Assembly (NCBI RefSeq): GCF_013385635.1
Contig: NZ_JACAPR010000008.1
Location: forward strand, 124,001 to 188,000
Reading direction: 5' to 3'
Length of the DNA stretch: 64,000 nt
From: Pseudomonas gingeri
GTDB lineage: Bacteria > Pseudomonadota > Gammaproteobacteria > Pseudomonadales > Pseudomonadaceae
The first letter of the stretch is position 1; each line of letters begins with the position of its first letter. A program made the translations under genes and the position numbers. The notes beneath the pieces were generated by a model, which was not told where the DNA came from, did not search any database, and saw nothing but the letters and a program-made list of their open reading frames with translations. Below, piece by piece: positions 16,785 to 25,000 of the stretch.

Positions 16785-17687
16785 TCAGGCCGACGCACGG
16801 ACAGTCACGATCCCGGCACTCAGCTGCGCCTTGCGTTCCTCTTCCATCTCGATCCAGGCCGTCAGGTTCGCGCCCTTCATGCCTTTGCGCCACATCAGCC
16901 AGGTGGTGGCGGTGTCGAACGGTGCGGCCATCGGGTGCACCGAGACATTCTCGCGCCCCGGCAGGCTGGCCAGCATCGAGCGGGACATCATCGCCACGCC
17001 GGAACCGGCGGTCACGCAGGCCAGCATGCCCGGGTAGGACTCGATTTCGATGGCCCGCCCCATCGCCGCCTGATAATGCGCATACCAGGCCTCCAGGCGA
17101 ACACGGTAGGAACAGCCGGGACGGAAGGTGAATACCGCCCGCCCCTCGATATCCCGTGCCGTGCGTATCGGCGGATGGTCGGCGGCGGCAATCATCACCA
17201 GCGATTCCTGGAACAATGCGATGCCCTCCAGCCCGGCCAGTTGCAGCGGGCCGTCGACCAGCGCGGCATCCAGGCGACCGCTGAGCACGCCCTCGAACAG
17301 CTCGGAACTGATGCTCGACTGCACCTGCAGGTTCACCGCGGGATAGGCGCGGTGATAACGCGACAGCAGCGGCGGCAGATGGATCGCCGCGGTGCTGTAC
17401 ATGGTTCCCAGGACAAAGTCGCCGCCCGGCTGGCCGCCCTGCACCGCCGCCTGGGCTTCGTCATGCAGCAGGAACAGCTTGGCGCAGTAGTCCAGCAGGA
17501 CCTTGCCCGCCGGAGACAGCTGCAAACGCTGGCGCTCGCGCAGGAACAACTCGACCCCGAGTTGCTCTTCGAGCTGCTTGAGCCGGGTCGACAGGTTCGA
17601 CGGCACCCGATGCAAACGCTCGGCCGCCCGGGTGATGGAACCCTCCTCGGCCACGGCCTGAAAGATCCGCAGTTGACTGAACTCCAT
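16785..17687 (-). CDS. LysR-type transcriptional regulator
   Basis: The product is 300 residues; ATG 17687 (MEFSQLRIFQAVAEEGSITRAAERLH) has GGAG 8 bases upstream. The DNA-binding helix-turn-helix (VPSNLSTRLKQLEEQLGVELFLRERQRLQLSPAG) is complete, with a full effector domain including a GMLACVTAGSGVAMM segment. It is divergent from the YbfB-type MFS gene across a 105-base AT-rich gap and most likely controls it. It occupies the PA1413 position relative to the small ORF downstream. The ligand is unknown. Confidence 0.9.
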   Translation of the reverse strand: MEFSQLRIFQAVAEEGSITRAAERLHRVPSNLSTRLKQLEEQLGVELFLRERQRLQLSPAGKVLLDYCAKLFLLHDEAQAAVQGGQPGGDFVLGTMYSTAAIHLPPLLSRYHRAYPAVNLQVQSSISSELFEGVLSGRLDAALVDGPLQLAGLEGIALFQESLVMIAAADHPPIRTARDIEGRAVFTFRPGCSYRVRLEAWYAHYQAAMGRAIEIESYPGMLACVTAGSGVAMMSRSMLASLPGRENVSVHPMAAPFDTATTWLMWRKGMKGANLTAWIEMEEERKAQLSAGIVTVRASA

Positions 17688-17792
17688 GATCTTCTCCAAA
17701 AACGAACAAGTTACTTAATATTATTCATTTTTAAAGAAAGTCAATCAGTCCTAGCCTGACGGTCAATCGTCCCTTCTCCAGGAATTGCCGCC

Positions 17793-18974
17793 ATGTCGCC
17801 GCTGATTCGTTTAGTCGCCTGTTTCGTCGCCCTGATGATGGTCATGGGCATCGGCCGTTTTTCCCTGACGCCGCAGTTGCCGCACCTGATCAGCGAAGGC
17901 CAGATCGATCTGACCGCCGGTGGCCTGATCGCCGCCGCGAACTACCTGGGCTATCTGCTGGGTGCCGCGGATGCGATGTTTGCCCGGCGGCCGGAGCAGA
18001 TCCGCCAGCGCCTGCTCGGTGGCCTGTGGCTGTGCGTGCTGCTGACCCTGGCGTCGTTCTGGGCCCATGGTTTCTGGTCGCACCTGGCATTGCGCTTCGG
18101 CGCCGGGATCGCCAGTGCCTGGGTGGTGGTGATGATTACCAGCCTGAGCCAACCGCTGGCGGCCAGCAGCGGCCGGCATCGCCTGGGGGCGCTGGTGTTC
18201 GCCGGGCCCGGCCTGGGCATCGTGCTCACCGGCCTGCTGGCCATGGGCTCCAATCTGCTGGGGCAGACTTCATCCACCTTGTGGCTGGTGTATGCCGTCG
18301 CCGGCCTGTTGCTGCTGCTGATGATCCTGCCATTCCTCCCGCACTCGACGGCAACGCCCGCCACGGCGGTGCATATCGCCAATGCCTCGGCGGGCGGCAG
18401 CATCGGTCATCTGTGCCTGGTCTACTTCCTGTACGGGCTGGGCTACATCATCCCGGCGACCTTTCTTTCGCAGATGGCCAGCGCCCGTTTCCACGGCGAA
18501 TGGCAGGCCGACCTGTTCTGGCCCTGCTTCGGCCTTGCCGCCGCCCTGGGGGTCCTGCTGGTCAGTCTGCGCCGGCACAATCCCCGGGTCACCCGTCACT
18601 GGCTGATGGCGACGCTGTGGCTGCAAGCCGCCGGTGTCTTCGCCTGCCTGTTGTCCAGCGGACTGGGACTGGTGCTGGGGGTGATTCTCTGCGGTGCGCC
18701 GTTCCTCGCCTGCATGCAACTGGTGATGCAGCGCTCGCGGGAACTGGCACCGCACACAACCCAGCGCAATGCCGGCCTGCTGACCGTCTGCTTCTCCGTC
18801 GGCCAGCTCAGTGGTCCACTGCTGGCCGCCTTGAGCAGCCATTGGAGCGGTGGCCTGCAGCCGGCGCTGATGGTCGCCGGCAGCGGCCTGGTGATCGCCG
18901 GACTGGTTTCGCTGCGGCCGGTTACTGTCCCAGTGCCTTACGCAAACGACGGCGTATCCACTGCTCGGCACTGA
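17793..18974 (+). CDS. YbfB/YjiJ-family MFS transporter
   Basis: The product is 393 residues with about twelve helices. The YbfB/YjiJ signature is MGIGRFSLTPQLPHLISEG, then LTAGGLIAAANYLGYLLGA, SAWVVVMITS and in the second half LCLVYFLYGLGYIIPATFLSQMA. The substrate is unknown in this family, which is frequently next to LysR genes, as here. Its last 53 bases overlap the end of the convergent DMT gene, so the two transcripts share complementary 3' ends. Confidence 0.9.
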   Translation: MSPLIRLVACFVALMMVMGIGRFSLTPQLPHLISEGQIDLTAGGLIAAANYLGYLLGAADAMFARRPEQIRQRLLGGLWLCVLLTLASFWAHGFWSHLALRFGAGIASAWVVVMITSLSQPLAASSGRHRLGALVFAGPGLGIVLTGLLAMGSNLLGQTSSTLWLVYAVAGLLLLLMILPFLPHSTATPATAVHIANASAGGSIGHLCLVYFLYGLGYIIPATFLSQMASARFHGEWQADLFWPCFGLAAALGVLLVSLRRHNPRVTRHWLMATLWLQAAGVFACLLSSGLGLVLGVILCGAPFLACMQLVMQRSRELAPHTTQRNAGLLTVCFSVGQLSGPLLAALSSHWSGGLQPALMVAGSGLVIAGLVSLRPVTVPVPYANDGVSTARH

Positions 18975-19851
18975 CCAGGGTGATTCCCAGCAGCACCAGC
19001 ACCGCGCCGATGACAAAGTTGAAGCTCAAGGGGTCGCCGAGCAGGACGACCCCGAAGGTCACGCCGAACATCGGCGTCATGAAGGAAAATACCGCCAGGT
19101 TCGACGCCAGGTAGCGTTGCAGCAGCCAGAACCACACCAGGTAGCTGAAGAACGACACCACCAGGCCCTGGAACAGCACGCTGCCGACGGCAACGGCGGT
19201 GAGGCTGACATGACCGATCTGGCCGGAGACGGCGGCAATCGCCAGCAGCCCGACGAAACCGACGATCAACTGGTAGAACAGCGTCAGTGTCACCGGTGCT
19301 TCCGACAACCGTGACGCGCGCACCACCACGGTGGTCGCGCCCCAGGCGGCACCGGCCAGCACCCCCAGGGCATCGCCCAGGAGCATGTTGCTGTCCATGT
19401 CGGAGAACGATACCCCGCCGGCAAACGCGAAGACGATACCGACAAAGGCCAGGCCGATCCCCAGCCATTGCAAGGGCTTCAGGCGTTCGCTGGGCAACAG
19501 CCAGTTCACCCCCAGGGCGGTAAAGATCGGCGCGGTGTAGAGAAACACCGACATATGCGCGGCCGAGGTCCGTTGCAGGCCTTCGGAGATAAACAGGAAC
19601 TCCAGGCCGAACAGCGCTCCCGCCAGCAGGCCGCCGCGCCACGTCGCACCGATATGGCTCCAGCCGCCCTTCCAGCACATCAGCAGACCCACCAGCAGCG
19701 CCGAGATCCCGGAGCGCCCGGCCGCCTGCATGACCGGGGCGATATCCGCCGCGGCCCACTTGATCACCACTTGCTGGATGCCCCAGATCAGGCACAGCCC
19801 GAGCATCACCTGGATGGCAAAACGATCGGCGTTACGCCGCGAGGTGCTCAT
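18922..19851 (-). CDS. EamA/DMT-family transporter
   Basis: The product is 309 residues from ATG 19851 (MSTSRRNADRFAIQVMLGLCLIWGIQQVVIKWAAADIAPVMQ). Two EamA repeats give ten helices, with the family's R/Q-x-x-G and second-repeat motif VFSFMTPMFGVTFGVVLLGDPLSFNFVIGAVLVLLGI. Exporters of this type move amino acids or small metabolites; nothing nearby points to a substrate. The following 193 bases up to the DUF2177 gene hold no other gene. Confidence 0.88.
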   Translation of the reverse strand: MSTSRRNADRFAIQVMLGLCLIWGIQQVVIKWAAADIAPVMQAAGRSGISALLVGLLMCWKGGWSHIGATWRGGLLAGALFGLEFLFISEGLQRTSAAHMSVFLYTAPIFTALGVNWLLPSERLKPLQWLGIGLAFVGIVFAFAGGVSFSDMDSNMLLGDALGVLAGAAWGATTVVVRASRLSEAPVTLTLFYQLIVGFVGLLAIAAVSGQIGHVSLTAVAVGSVLFQGLVVSFFSYLVWFWLLQRYLASNLAVFSFMTPMFGVTFGVVLLGDPLSFNFVIGAVLVLLGITLVSAEQWIRRRLRKALGQ

Positions 19852-20044
19852 GGGCACCCCGGGCAAGAGAACAAAGACATGGCAGTTTCCGCAAAAGAGA
19901 AGACAAGGCCCCCTGGCATACGTGTGCAAGGGTTGATAATCAGGTGAGCGAATCCTACAGGCAGTTTTTACCCATTGGTCAGAAAAAAACCGTGGAAAAA
20001 GACTCGAAGATAGCCGAGAGCGTCCTCGAGTGCCGGGAAACGGA

Positions 20045-20446
20045 TCAGGCCCCGGACCGCATCCGCCAGTACCCCACCAGGCTAACCAGGCCACTCACCA
20101 GAGTCCCCCAGGCCAGGTCCATGAGTGCCAACTGACCCGACCAGGCCTGCAATGTTGCCCAGTTGCTCAAATCGTAGGTCCCGTAGGCCACCAACCCCAG
20201 CAGGGCTCCGAGGCCGGCGGCGCGACGGCTGCTGCGCGAAGCCGCCGCCGGTAGCACGACCAACACCAGCATGCCCACGCCATACAGCAGGTAAAACAGG
20301 ATCGCCGGCACCCAGCGCGGTTGCTCCAGCATCAGTGGACCGAGCAGGCTCCTGTAGGTGGAGCCCATCAGCACCCCGAGCCAGAGCCCGTCGAGCACGA
20401 GAAAGGCCAGCAGCATGGCCAGGTAGGCCAGCAAGGCTTTTCTCAT
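20045..20446 (-). CDS. DUF2177-family membrane protein
   Basis: The product is 133 residues from ATG 20446 (MRKALLAYLAMLLAFLVLDGLWLGVLM). The motifs LDGLWLG, the central membrane helices and AYGTYDLSNWATLQAW define DUF2177, a four-helix inner-membrane family without assigned function. It starts 26 bases after the cvfB stop on the same strand, so the two are probably co-transcribed. Confidence 0.88.
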   Translation of the reverse strand: MRKALLAYLAMLLAFLVLDGLWLGVLMGSTYRSLLGPLMLEQPRWVPAILFYLLYGVGMLVLVVLPAAASRSSRRAAGLGALLGLVAYGTYDLSNWATLQAWSGQLALMDLAWGTLVSGLVSLVGYWRMRSGA

Positions 20447-20472
20447 GATCGAAGGCGCTCCCGGCATGGGAT

Positions 20473-21309
20473 TCAGCTCAACTCGATGCGGTCGGCGTGA
20501 ATAACGATCTGGCCCTGTTTGTACAAGGCACCGATGGCCTTCTTGAAGTTGCCCTTGCTGACGCCGAACAGGCCACTGATCACGGTCGGATCGCTCTTGT
20601 CGCTGACCGGCAGCACGCCATTGTTTTCACGCAACTTGGCGAGGATCTTCGAGTTCAGGCTGCCGGCGGCTTCTTCGCCCACCGGTTGCAAACTCAGGCT
20701 GATCTTGCCGTCGGCGCGGATCTCCTTGATAAAGCCTTTTTCCTGTTTGCCGGCACGCAGGAACTTGAACACTTCGTTCTTGTGAATCAGCCCCCAGTGC
20801 TTGTTGTCGATAATGGCCTTGAAGCCCATATCGGTGGCTTCGGCCACCAGCAGGTCGACTTCCTGGCCGACCTTGTAGTTGGCCGGGGTCTTGTCCAGGT
20901 AACGATCCAGGCGCGCGGTGGCAGTGATACGGCGGGTGTGCTTGTCGAGATAGACATGCACCACGCAGTACTCACCGGCGGTCAACTGGCGCTTTTCCTC
21001 GGAATACGGCAGCAGCAGGTCCTTGGGCAGCCCCCAGTCGAGGAACACACCGATGCTGTTGACTTCCTTGACTTTGAGACTGGCGAATTCACCGACCTGA
21101 ACTTTCGGTGTTTCAGTGGTGGCAATTAACTTGTCAGCGCTGTCCAGATAAATGAAAACATTCAGCCAGTCTTCATCTTCACTGGGAATATCCTTGGGGA
21201 TATAACGGTTGGGCAAAAGAATTTCGCCGTCCTGCGCACCGTCCAGGTACAAACCGAAGTTAGTGTGCTTAACCACTTGCAAGCTGTTGTAACGCCCGAC
21301 TAAAGCCAT
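20473..21309 (-). CDS. cvfB: CvfB-type S1 RNA-binding protein
   Basis: The product is 278 residues starting MALVGRYNSLQVVKHTNFGLYLDG; GAGGG lies 8 bases before this ATG. It holds consecutive S1-like OB folds (about 5-65, 68-130, 145-210) and a C-terminal winged helix (DPTVISGLFGVSKGNFKKAIGALYKQGQIVIHADRIELS). This layout is that of Staphylococcus CvfB/YitL, RNA-binding regulators of virulence gene expression; the role in Pseudomonas is not known. Confidence 0.9.
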   Translation of the reverse strand: MALVGRYNSLQVVKHTNFGLYLDGAQDGEILLPNRYIPKDIPSEDEDWLNVFIYLDSADKLIATTETPKVQVGEFASLKVKEVNSIGVFLDWGLPKDLLLPYSEEKRQLTAGEYCVVHVYLDKHTRRITATARLDRYLDKTPANYKVGQEVDLLVAEATDMGFKAIIDNKHWGLIHKNEVFKFLRAGKQEKGFIKEIRADGKISLSLQPVGEEAAGSLNSKILAKLRENNGVLPVSDKSDPTVISGLFGVSKGNFKKAIGALYKQGQIVIHADRIELS

Positions 21310-21655
21310 TTCCAATACCCTCATTGCGTGGGCGCCATTCTACCCGAGTTTGGCGGTGCTGTTTCATGCCCCTTGCCCGGCACCGGAAAATCCCTGGCAA
21401 TGCCGGTTTTCAAGGCTTGCCGGCCCCAATGACACCGCTCGTCAGGCTGTGGTCACCACCAGCAGGCGAAATCCGCCGCCCGGGAAAAACTTGACCGACC
21501 AGGGTTACGAATTAAAACAGCGGCTTAGCAGACAATAATGAGTTGAACTTGAAGACCGTGCGGATAATACCGCCGTGTATTTCAGGAGGATATTTACCAA
21601 GCTATTTTCAAGCTTTTCAGGTATGATGGTCGATCCAGTTAATATCTACAGGTTA
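21310..21655. other. 346-base intergenic region between cvfB and a small gene
   Basis: The left part carries the cvfB promoter. The right part holds AGGAGGA at 21584-21590, a strong Shine-Dalgarno-like run with no start codon at a useful distance, and a TATGAT at 21622-21627, a plausible -10 for the downstream small gene. I see no RNA gene or repeat. Confidence 0.5.
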
Positions 21656-21844
21656 ATGGCCGCCATGCGCGTAAAAGCATCCAACAGCAAAGCAAAGCCA
21701 GCCCCAGCCGTTGAGACCAGCGACTCGATCAACGAGCAGATTGCTGCTTTCCTGAAATCCGGCGGCGAGATCCAGCAAATTGCCAAAGGCGTCAGCGGCC
21801 AGACTTTCGGCCCGTCGAAACAGATCACCCTCGGCAAGAAATAA
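21656..21844 (+). CDS. Small basic protein, function unknown
   Basis: The product is 62 residues from ATG 21656, or 59 from ATG 21665; neither has a well-spaced Shine-Dalgarno (ACAGG at 21648-21652). The N-terminus is Lys/Ala/Pro-rich and probably disordered. The C-terminal half, SINEQIAAFLKSGGEIQQIAKGVSG then PSKQITLGKK, forms a helix followed by a short strand-like tail. The helix-GG-x-I-x-x-I pattern also occurs in the RNA polymerase-binding protein SutA, but length and acidity differ, so I do not claim relation. It is probably a conserved, well expressed small protein of Pseudomonas. Confidence 0.7.
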   Translation: MAAMRVKASNSKAKPAPAVETSDSINEQIAAFLKSGGEIQQIAKGVSGQTFGPSKQITLGKK

Positions 21845-22023
21845 GTCATCCCCCCCGAAGCCGTTCCCCCTCGCAACACCTTGGCCGCTATGCGCTTTGA
21901 TCCTCAAGGCGCTAGGGCTGAAGCGACATACCTCGACGCTGATTCTGCCGCACAGACATCTTTCCATTGAACCGCCAGGCCACAAGGCGTTCTATGGGAA
22001 AACGCCTTCGCAAGGATTCGCTC

Positions 22024-22884
22024 ATGTCGCGTCGATCCCTTTTTCTGTTCTGCTGCCTGATCCTGGGCCTGGCGCTTGCCGCCTGCACCCGGGTCGGCGT
22101 GGCCTATCGCAATCTTGATGTGATCATACCCTGGACCCTCGGCGACTACGTGGACATGAACCGCGAGCAGAAGGGCTGGTTCAACGAGCGCCTCAAGGAA
22201 CACCTGCAATGGCATTGCACCACGCAATTGCCTGGTTATCTGGACTGGCTCGACCGCTTGCAGCACATGGTCGAGAACGGCCAGGTCAACGATGCCGAGT
22301 TGCAGGCACGCATCGTTGAGGCCAAGGCGGCGATTGGCCAGGTCGCCCGGGAAATCACGCCATCGGCCGTCGAGCTGCTCAAGGGCCTGGATGATCGCCA
22401 AGTGACGGAGATGAACGAGGCGTTCGCCAAGGAGCAGCGTGAGCGCCAGGCCGAATATGTCGCCCTGCCGCTGGATGAACAGATCCGCCAACGCGCCGAA
22501 CGGATGAGCAAACGCCTGAAGGCCTGGCTCGGCCCGCTGAGCCTGGACCAGCAGCAACGGGTCATCGACTGGTCGACGGAGCTCGGCGAGCAGAACCGCT
22601 TGTGGATTGCCAACCGCGCGCACTGGCAGGCGCAACTGAGCGCCGCGGTCGCCACCCGCCAGAGCGCCGACTTCCCCCAGCGCATCGAGCAACTGTTGCA
22701 ACATCGCGACAGCCTGTGGACCGCTGAATATCGCCGGGCCTACGACCACACCGAGCAGTCAGCCCGCCGCCTGCTGGTGGACCTGATGGCCGAGAGCACA
22801 CCCGCCCAGCGTAGCCAACTGCTGAAAAGAATCGCCAACCTGCGCGGCGACTTCAGCGAGCTGAAGTGCCTGAAGGCAGCCTGA
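22024..22884 (+). CDS. Lipoprotein of the DUF6279 kind
   Basis: The product is 286 residues. ATG 22024 gives MSRRSLFLFCCLILGLALAAC, a signal peptide with a lipobox (LAAC), and AAGGA precedes it; a longer in-frame start would spoil the signal. The mature part is almost wholly helical, rich in Glu, Arg and Gln, with VAYRNLDVIIPWTLGDYVDMNREQKGWF near its start. It is an outer- or inner-membrane-anchored periplasmic protein of unknown function. The gene ends just before a block of dispersed repeats. Confidence 0.85.
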   Translation: MSRRSLFLFCCLILGLALAACTRVGVAYRNLDVIIPWTLGDYVDMNREQKGWFNERLKEHLQWHCTTQLPGYLDWLDRLQHMVENGQVNDAELQARIVEAKAAIGQVAREITPSAVELLKGLDDRQVTEMNEAFAKEQRERQAEYVALPLDEQIRQRAERMSKRLKAWLGPLSLDQQQRVIDWSTELGEQNRLWIANRAHWQAQLSAAVATRQSADFPQRIEQLLQHRDSLWTAEYRRAYDHTEQSARRLLVDLMAESTPAQRSQLLKRIANLRGDFSELKCLKAA

Positions 22885-22899
22885 ATCGCCAGAGAGGAT

Positions 22900-22984
22900 G
22901 ATCATTCCCACGCTCCGCGTGGGGTCCGCTTTTGTGACGCAGAGCGTCACGGGCTGTGTTACCACGCGGAGCGTGGGAACGATC
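22900..22984. repeat. Dispersed palindromic element, short copy (85 bp)
   Basis: It begins GATCATTCCCACGCTC and ends GAGCGTGGGAACGATC, so the ends are near-perfect inverted repeats; the middle holds a second palindrome GTGACGCAGAGCGTCAC. Fuller copies lie at 27494-27599 and 62208-62318. Confidence 0.85.
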
Positions 22985-22989
22985 ATCAA

Positions 22990-23016
22990 TGTAGGAGCCG
23001 GCTTGCCGGCGATGAC
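22990..23016. repeat. REP element
   Basis: GTAGGAGCCGGCTTGCCGG followed by CGATGAC is the Pseudomonas REP form also seen at 14423 and 30450. It follows the palindromic element at 22900 after five bases. Confidence 0.8.
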
Positions 23017-23064
23017 GTCCGCGGGAGCGATGCAAACCCCCGGGACGATCATCACCGCATCACG

Positions 23065-23457
23065 TCATGCAATCTGTGCCCTGGACGCCACTTCGTCGAA
23101 CACCTGCGGGTCCAGCGCATCGACCTGTTCATCCAGCACCTGGCGCGGATGGTCGTTGCCGGGAATGCAACTGTCGATCAGGCTCAACAGGCTGGAACCA
23201 CGGGGCGTCAGGACAAAGTTCTCGCCATTGCCGCCCTCTTCTTCCGGCCGCGACTCGATAAAGCCGTTCTTCAACAACAGCCGCTCATACTCCGCCGCCA
23301 GGGCTTTCAGTGCGTCGAGGTTACCCGTGGGCTGGCCTTCGGCGGCCTGGGTGGTGGCATGCTGCTCGGCGTAGGCCCGTGGCGCGAAGCTATGGCCGGC
23401 GCCGTTCTGTACTTCATGGAGCAGACGCTCGATCAGCTCCCAGTTATAAGTCGTCAT
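23065..23457 (-). CDS. DUF2513-like winged-helix protein
   Basis: The product is 130 residues starting MTTYNWELIERLLHEVQNGAG. The opening WELIERLLHEVQ, the helix TGNLDALKALAAEYERLLLKNGFIE and the later FVLTPRGSSLLSLID form the helix-helix-wing pattern of DUF2513, small DNA-binding-like proteins often tied to prophages or stress responses. No phage genes are nearby. It lies 178 bases downstream of the three-gene operon on the same strand, with hairpins in between, so it is probably transcribed separately. Confidence 0.65.
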   Translation of the reverse strand: MTTYNWELIERLLHEVQNGAGHSFAPRAYAEQHATTQAAEGQPTGNLDALKALAAEYERLLLKNGFIESRPEEEGGNGENFVLTPRGSSLLSLIDSCIPGNDHPRQVLDEQVDALDPQVFDEVASRAQIA

Positions 23458-23589
23458 CCTGATGCAACCTCCAACCGTTGATAAGAAGAATCTCCCTTAT
23501 CAGTAGGGACCGGCGGCGGCGGCCACCGTTCAGCCCGATTTCACGGTAGCGCCGACCGTTGGGCGGAACACTATCGGTTGCCACAACCG

Positions 23590-23617
23590 CCACGGGGCAG
23601 CCTGCGCTGCCCCGTGG
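23590..23617 (-). terminator. 11-bp hairpin after the three-gene operon
   Basis: CCACGGGGCAG (23590-23600) pairs perfectly with 23607-23617 across a 6-base loop, 19 bases after the stop of the last operon gene. No U-tract follows on the minus strand, so it is only a probable transcript end. Confidence 0.5.
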
Positions 23618-23635
23618 TTCGTGGTCCTGACCCCG

Positions 23636-25000
23636 CTAGAGGCTGTCGCTGGTGGAGAAACCCTTCCCACTGGAGCGAGAGGAACTGAACGAGAAGCTGG
23701 AACTGGACTTGCTCGACGAACCATCGGTGCTGCTCGAACTGCTACTCCAACTGAACTTCGAATGCGTGCTGCTCGATGCACTGGAGACCACCTTGGCGGC
23801 CTGGCGGAAGCTGTCCACCTGATCCGCCACCTGCCCGATCGACAACCCTCCGCGCATGAAGCCGGCCAGCAAGGCTTCCAGGTCGATAGTGTCGGAATAG
23901 TTGTAGCGGGCACTGATATGCTCACCCGACTGCAGCTCGCGCTCCACCTGCTTGGCACGCTCATAGTCAGTGGTGGCGTCGCGGCACTTCATCTCCAGCA
24001 ACGGTACCCGCAGTCGCAGCTCGTCCAGCTCGGTGCGCAAATCTCGTATCCGCAGCACCAGTTCATCATCCTCCAGGCTGGTGGTCTGCCCGGCCAGGCG
24101 CTCCAGGGTGACATGGCTCATCTCGGCCATTTGCCCCGCCAGCAGCTCGGAGGCCTTGGCGAAACAGGCGTCCTGACGAGTGACAAAAGGTTGTAGCTGC
24201 TCATGAAGCGCATTGGCCTGCGCCTTGCCCGCGTCCAGAGCCTGTTGCGCCTGCTGCCGACGCACCTGCACCACCGACATCTCGCTGCCGGAGACAACCG
24301 CATGGCGCAAGCGCTCGACCTCGGCCTCGTAGATACCGCGATTGGCGTCACGCTGCCAACTGGCGGCCTCATTGGCTTCCTGCACGGCCAACAGCGTCCG
24401 CTCGGAGGTGTGGTTCTCGATGAAATTGCACAGGCTCGCCAGCCAGCGGTCCAGGCTGCGCCAGGGCCCCCGGCCAGAGTAGCGGTCGGTGCCGAAGCCG
24501 CGCCCCTTGAGATAGAGGTAGAACGGATCGACCTGGAAGGCCGGCAGCTTGCTCCGACATTCGGCACGCAGTTCCTTGTAAGACCTGTCCGCCTCGGCAC
24601 AGAGGGCGAGCGCCTCATTCAACAAGGCGACCTGCTGCTGGTACAGCGGATCCTGTTCAAGTCGCTGTTCGAGGCCCGCCGCCATGCCTTCGAGCTCATC
24701 GACTACGTTGGCTACCGCCTGTACTTGCAGGGCGATCGCCTCTTCCGTCCGCGCCAGGTCCTGGCGCAACTCGGCCTCGGCCTGCGTGCGCTGCTCCAGC
24801 AAGCGCTGGACCTCGGCGGACAAGGTCGCACCGCCGCTCAGTTGATGACTGGCCAGTTGTGGAAAGATGCTGCTCATCGTCTGTTGCAGGCGCAGTTCCT
24901 GCTCATGGGCATTGGACAGTTCAAGCTGGAGCTTACGCAGTTCGTACTCATATCGCCGGGAGTTCTCACTCAGCGATGCCATCATGCTGCTCGCGTTCAT
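23636..25000 (-). CDS. Coiled-coil protein with serine-rich tail, third gene of uncharacterised operon
   Basis: The product is 454 residues. The ATG overlaps the previous stop by one base (TAATG), so translation is coupled. Residues 1 to about 390 are mainly heptad-rich helix (RRYEYELRKLQLELSNAHEQELRLQQ near the start; LEDDELVLRIRDLRTELDELRLRVPLLEMKCRDATTDYERAKQVERELQ later), interrupted by a compact aromatic part (LPAFQVDPFYLYLKGRGFGTDRYSGRGPWRSLDRWLASLCNF). The last 50 or so residues are more than half serine and probably disordered. There is no signal peptide or membrane helix. I recognise no family with confidence. Confidence 0.8.
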   Translation of the reverse strand: MNASSMMASLSENSRRYEYELRKLQLELSNAHEQELRLQQTMSSIFPQLASHQLSGGATLSAEVQRLLEQRTQAEAELRQDLARTEEAIALQVQAVANVVDELEGMAAGLEQRLEQDPLYQQQVALLNEALALCAEADRSYKELRAECRSKLPAFQVDPFYLYLKGRGFGTDRYSGRGPWRSLDRWLASLCNFIENHTSERTLLAVQEANEAASWQRDANRGIYEAEVERLRHAVVSGSEMSVVQVRRQQAQQALDAGKAQANALHEQLQPFVTRQDACFAKASELLAGQMAEMSHVTLERLAGQTTSLEDDELVLRIRDLRTELDELRLRVPLLEMKCRDATTDYERAKQVERELQSGEHISARYNYSDTIDLEALLAGFMRGGLSIGQVADQVDSFRQAAKVVSSASSSTHSKFSWSSSSSSTDGSSSKSSSSFSFSSSRSSGKGFSTSDSL

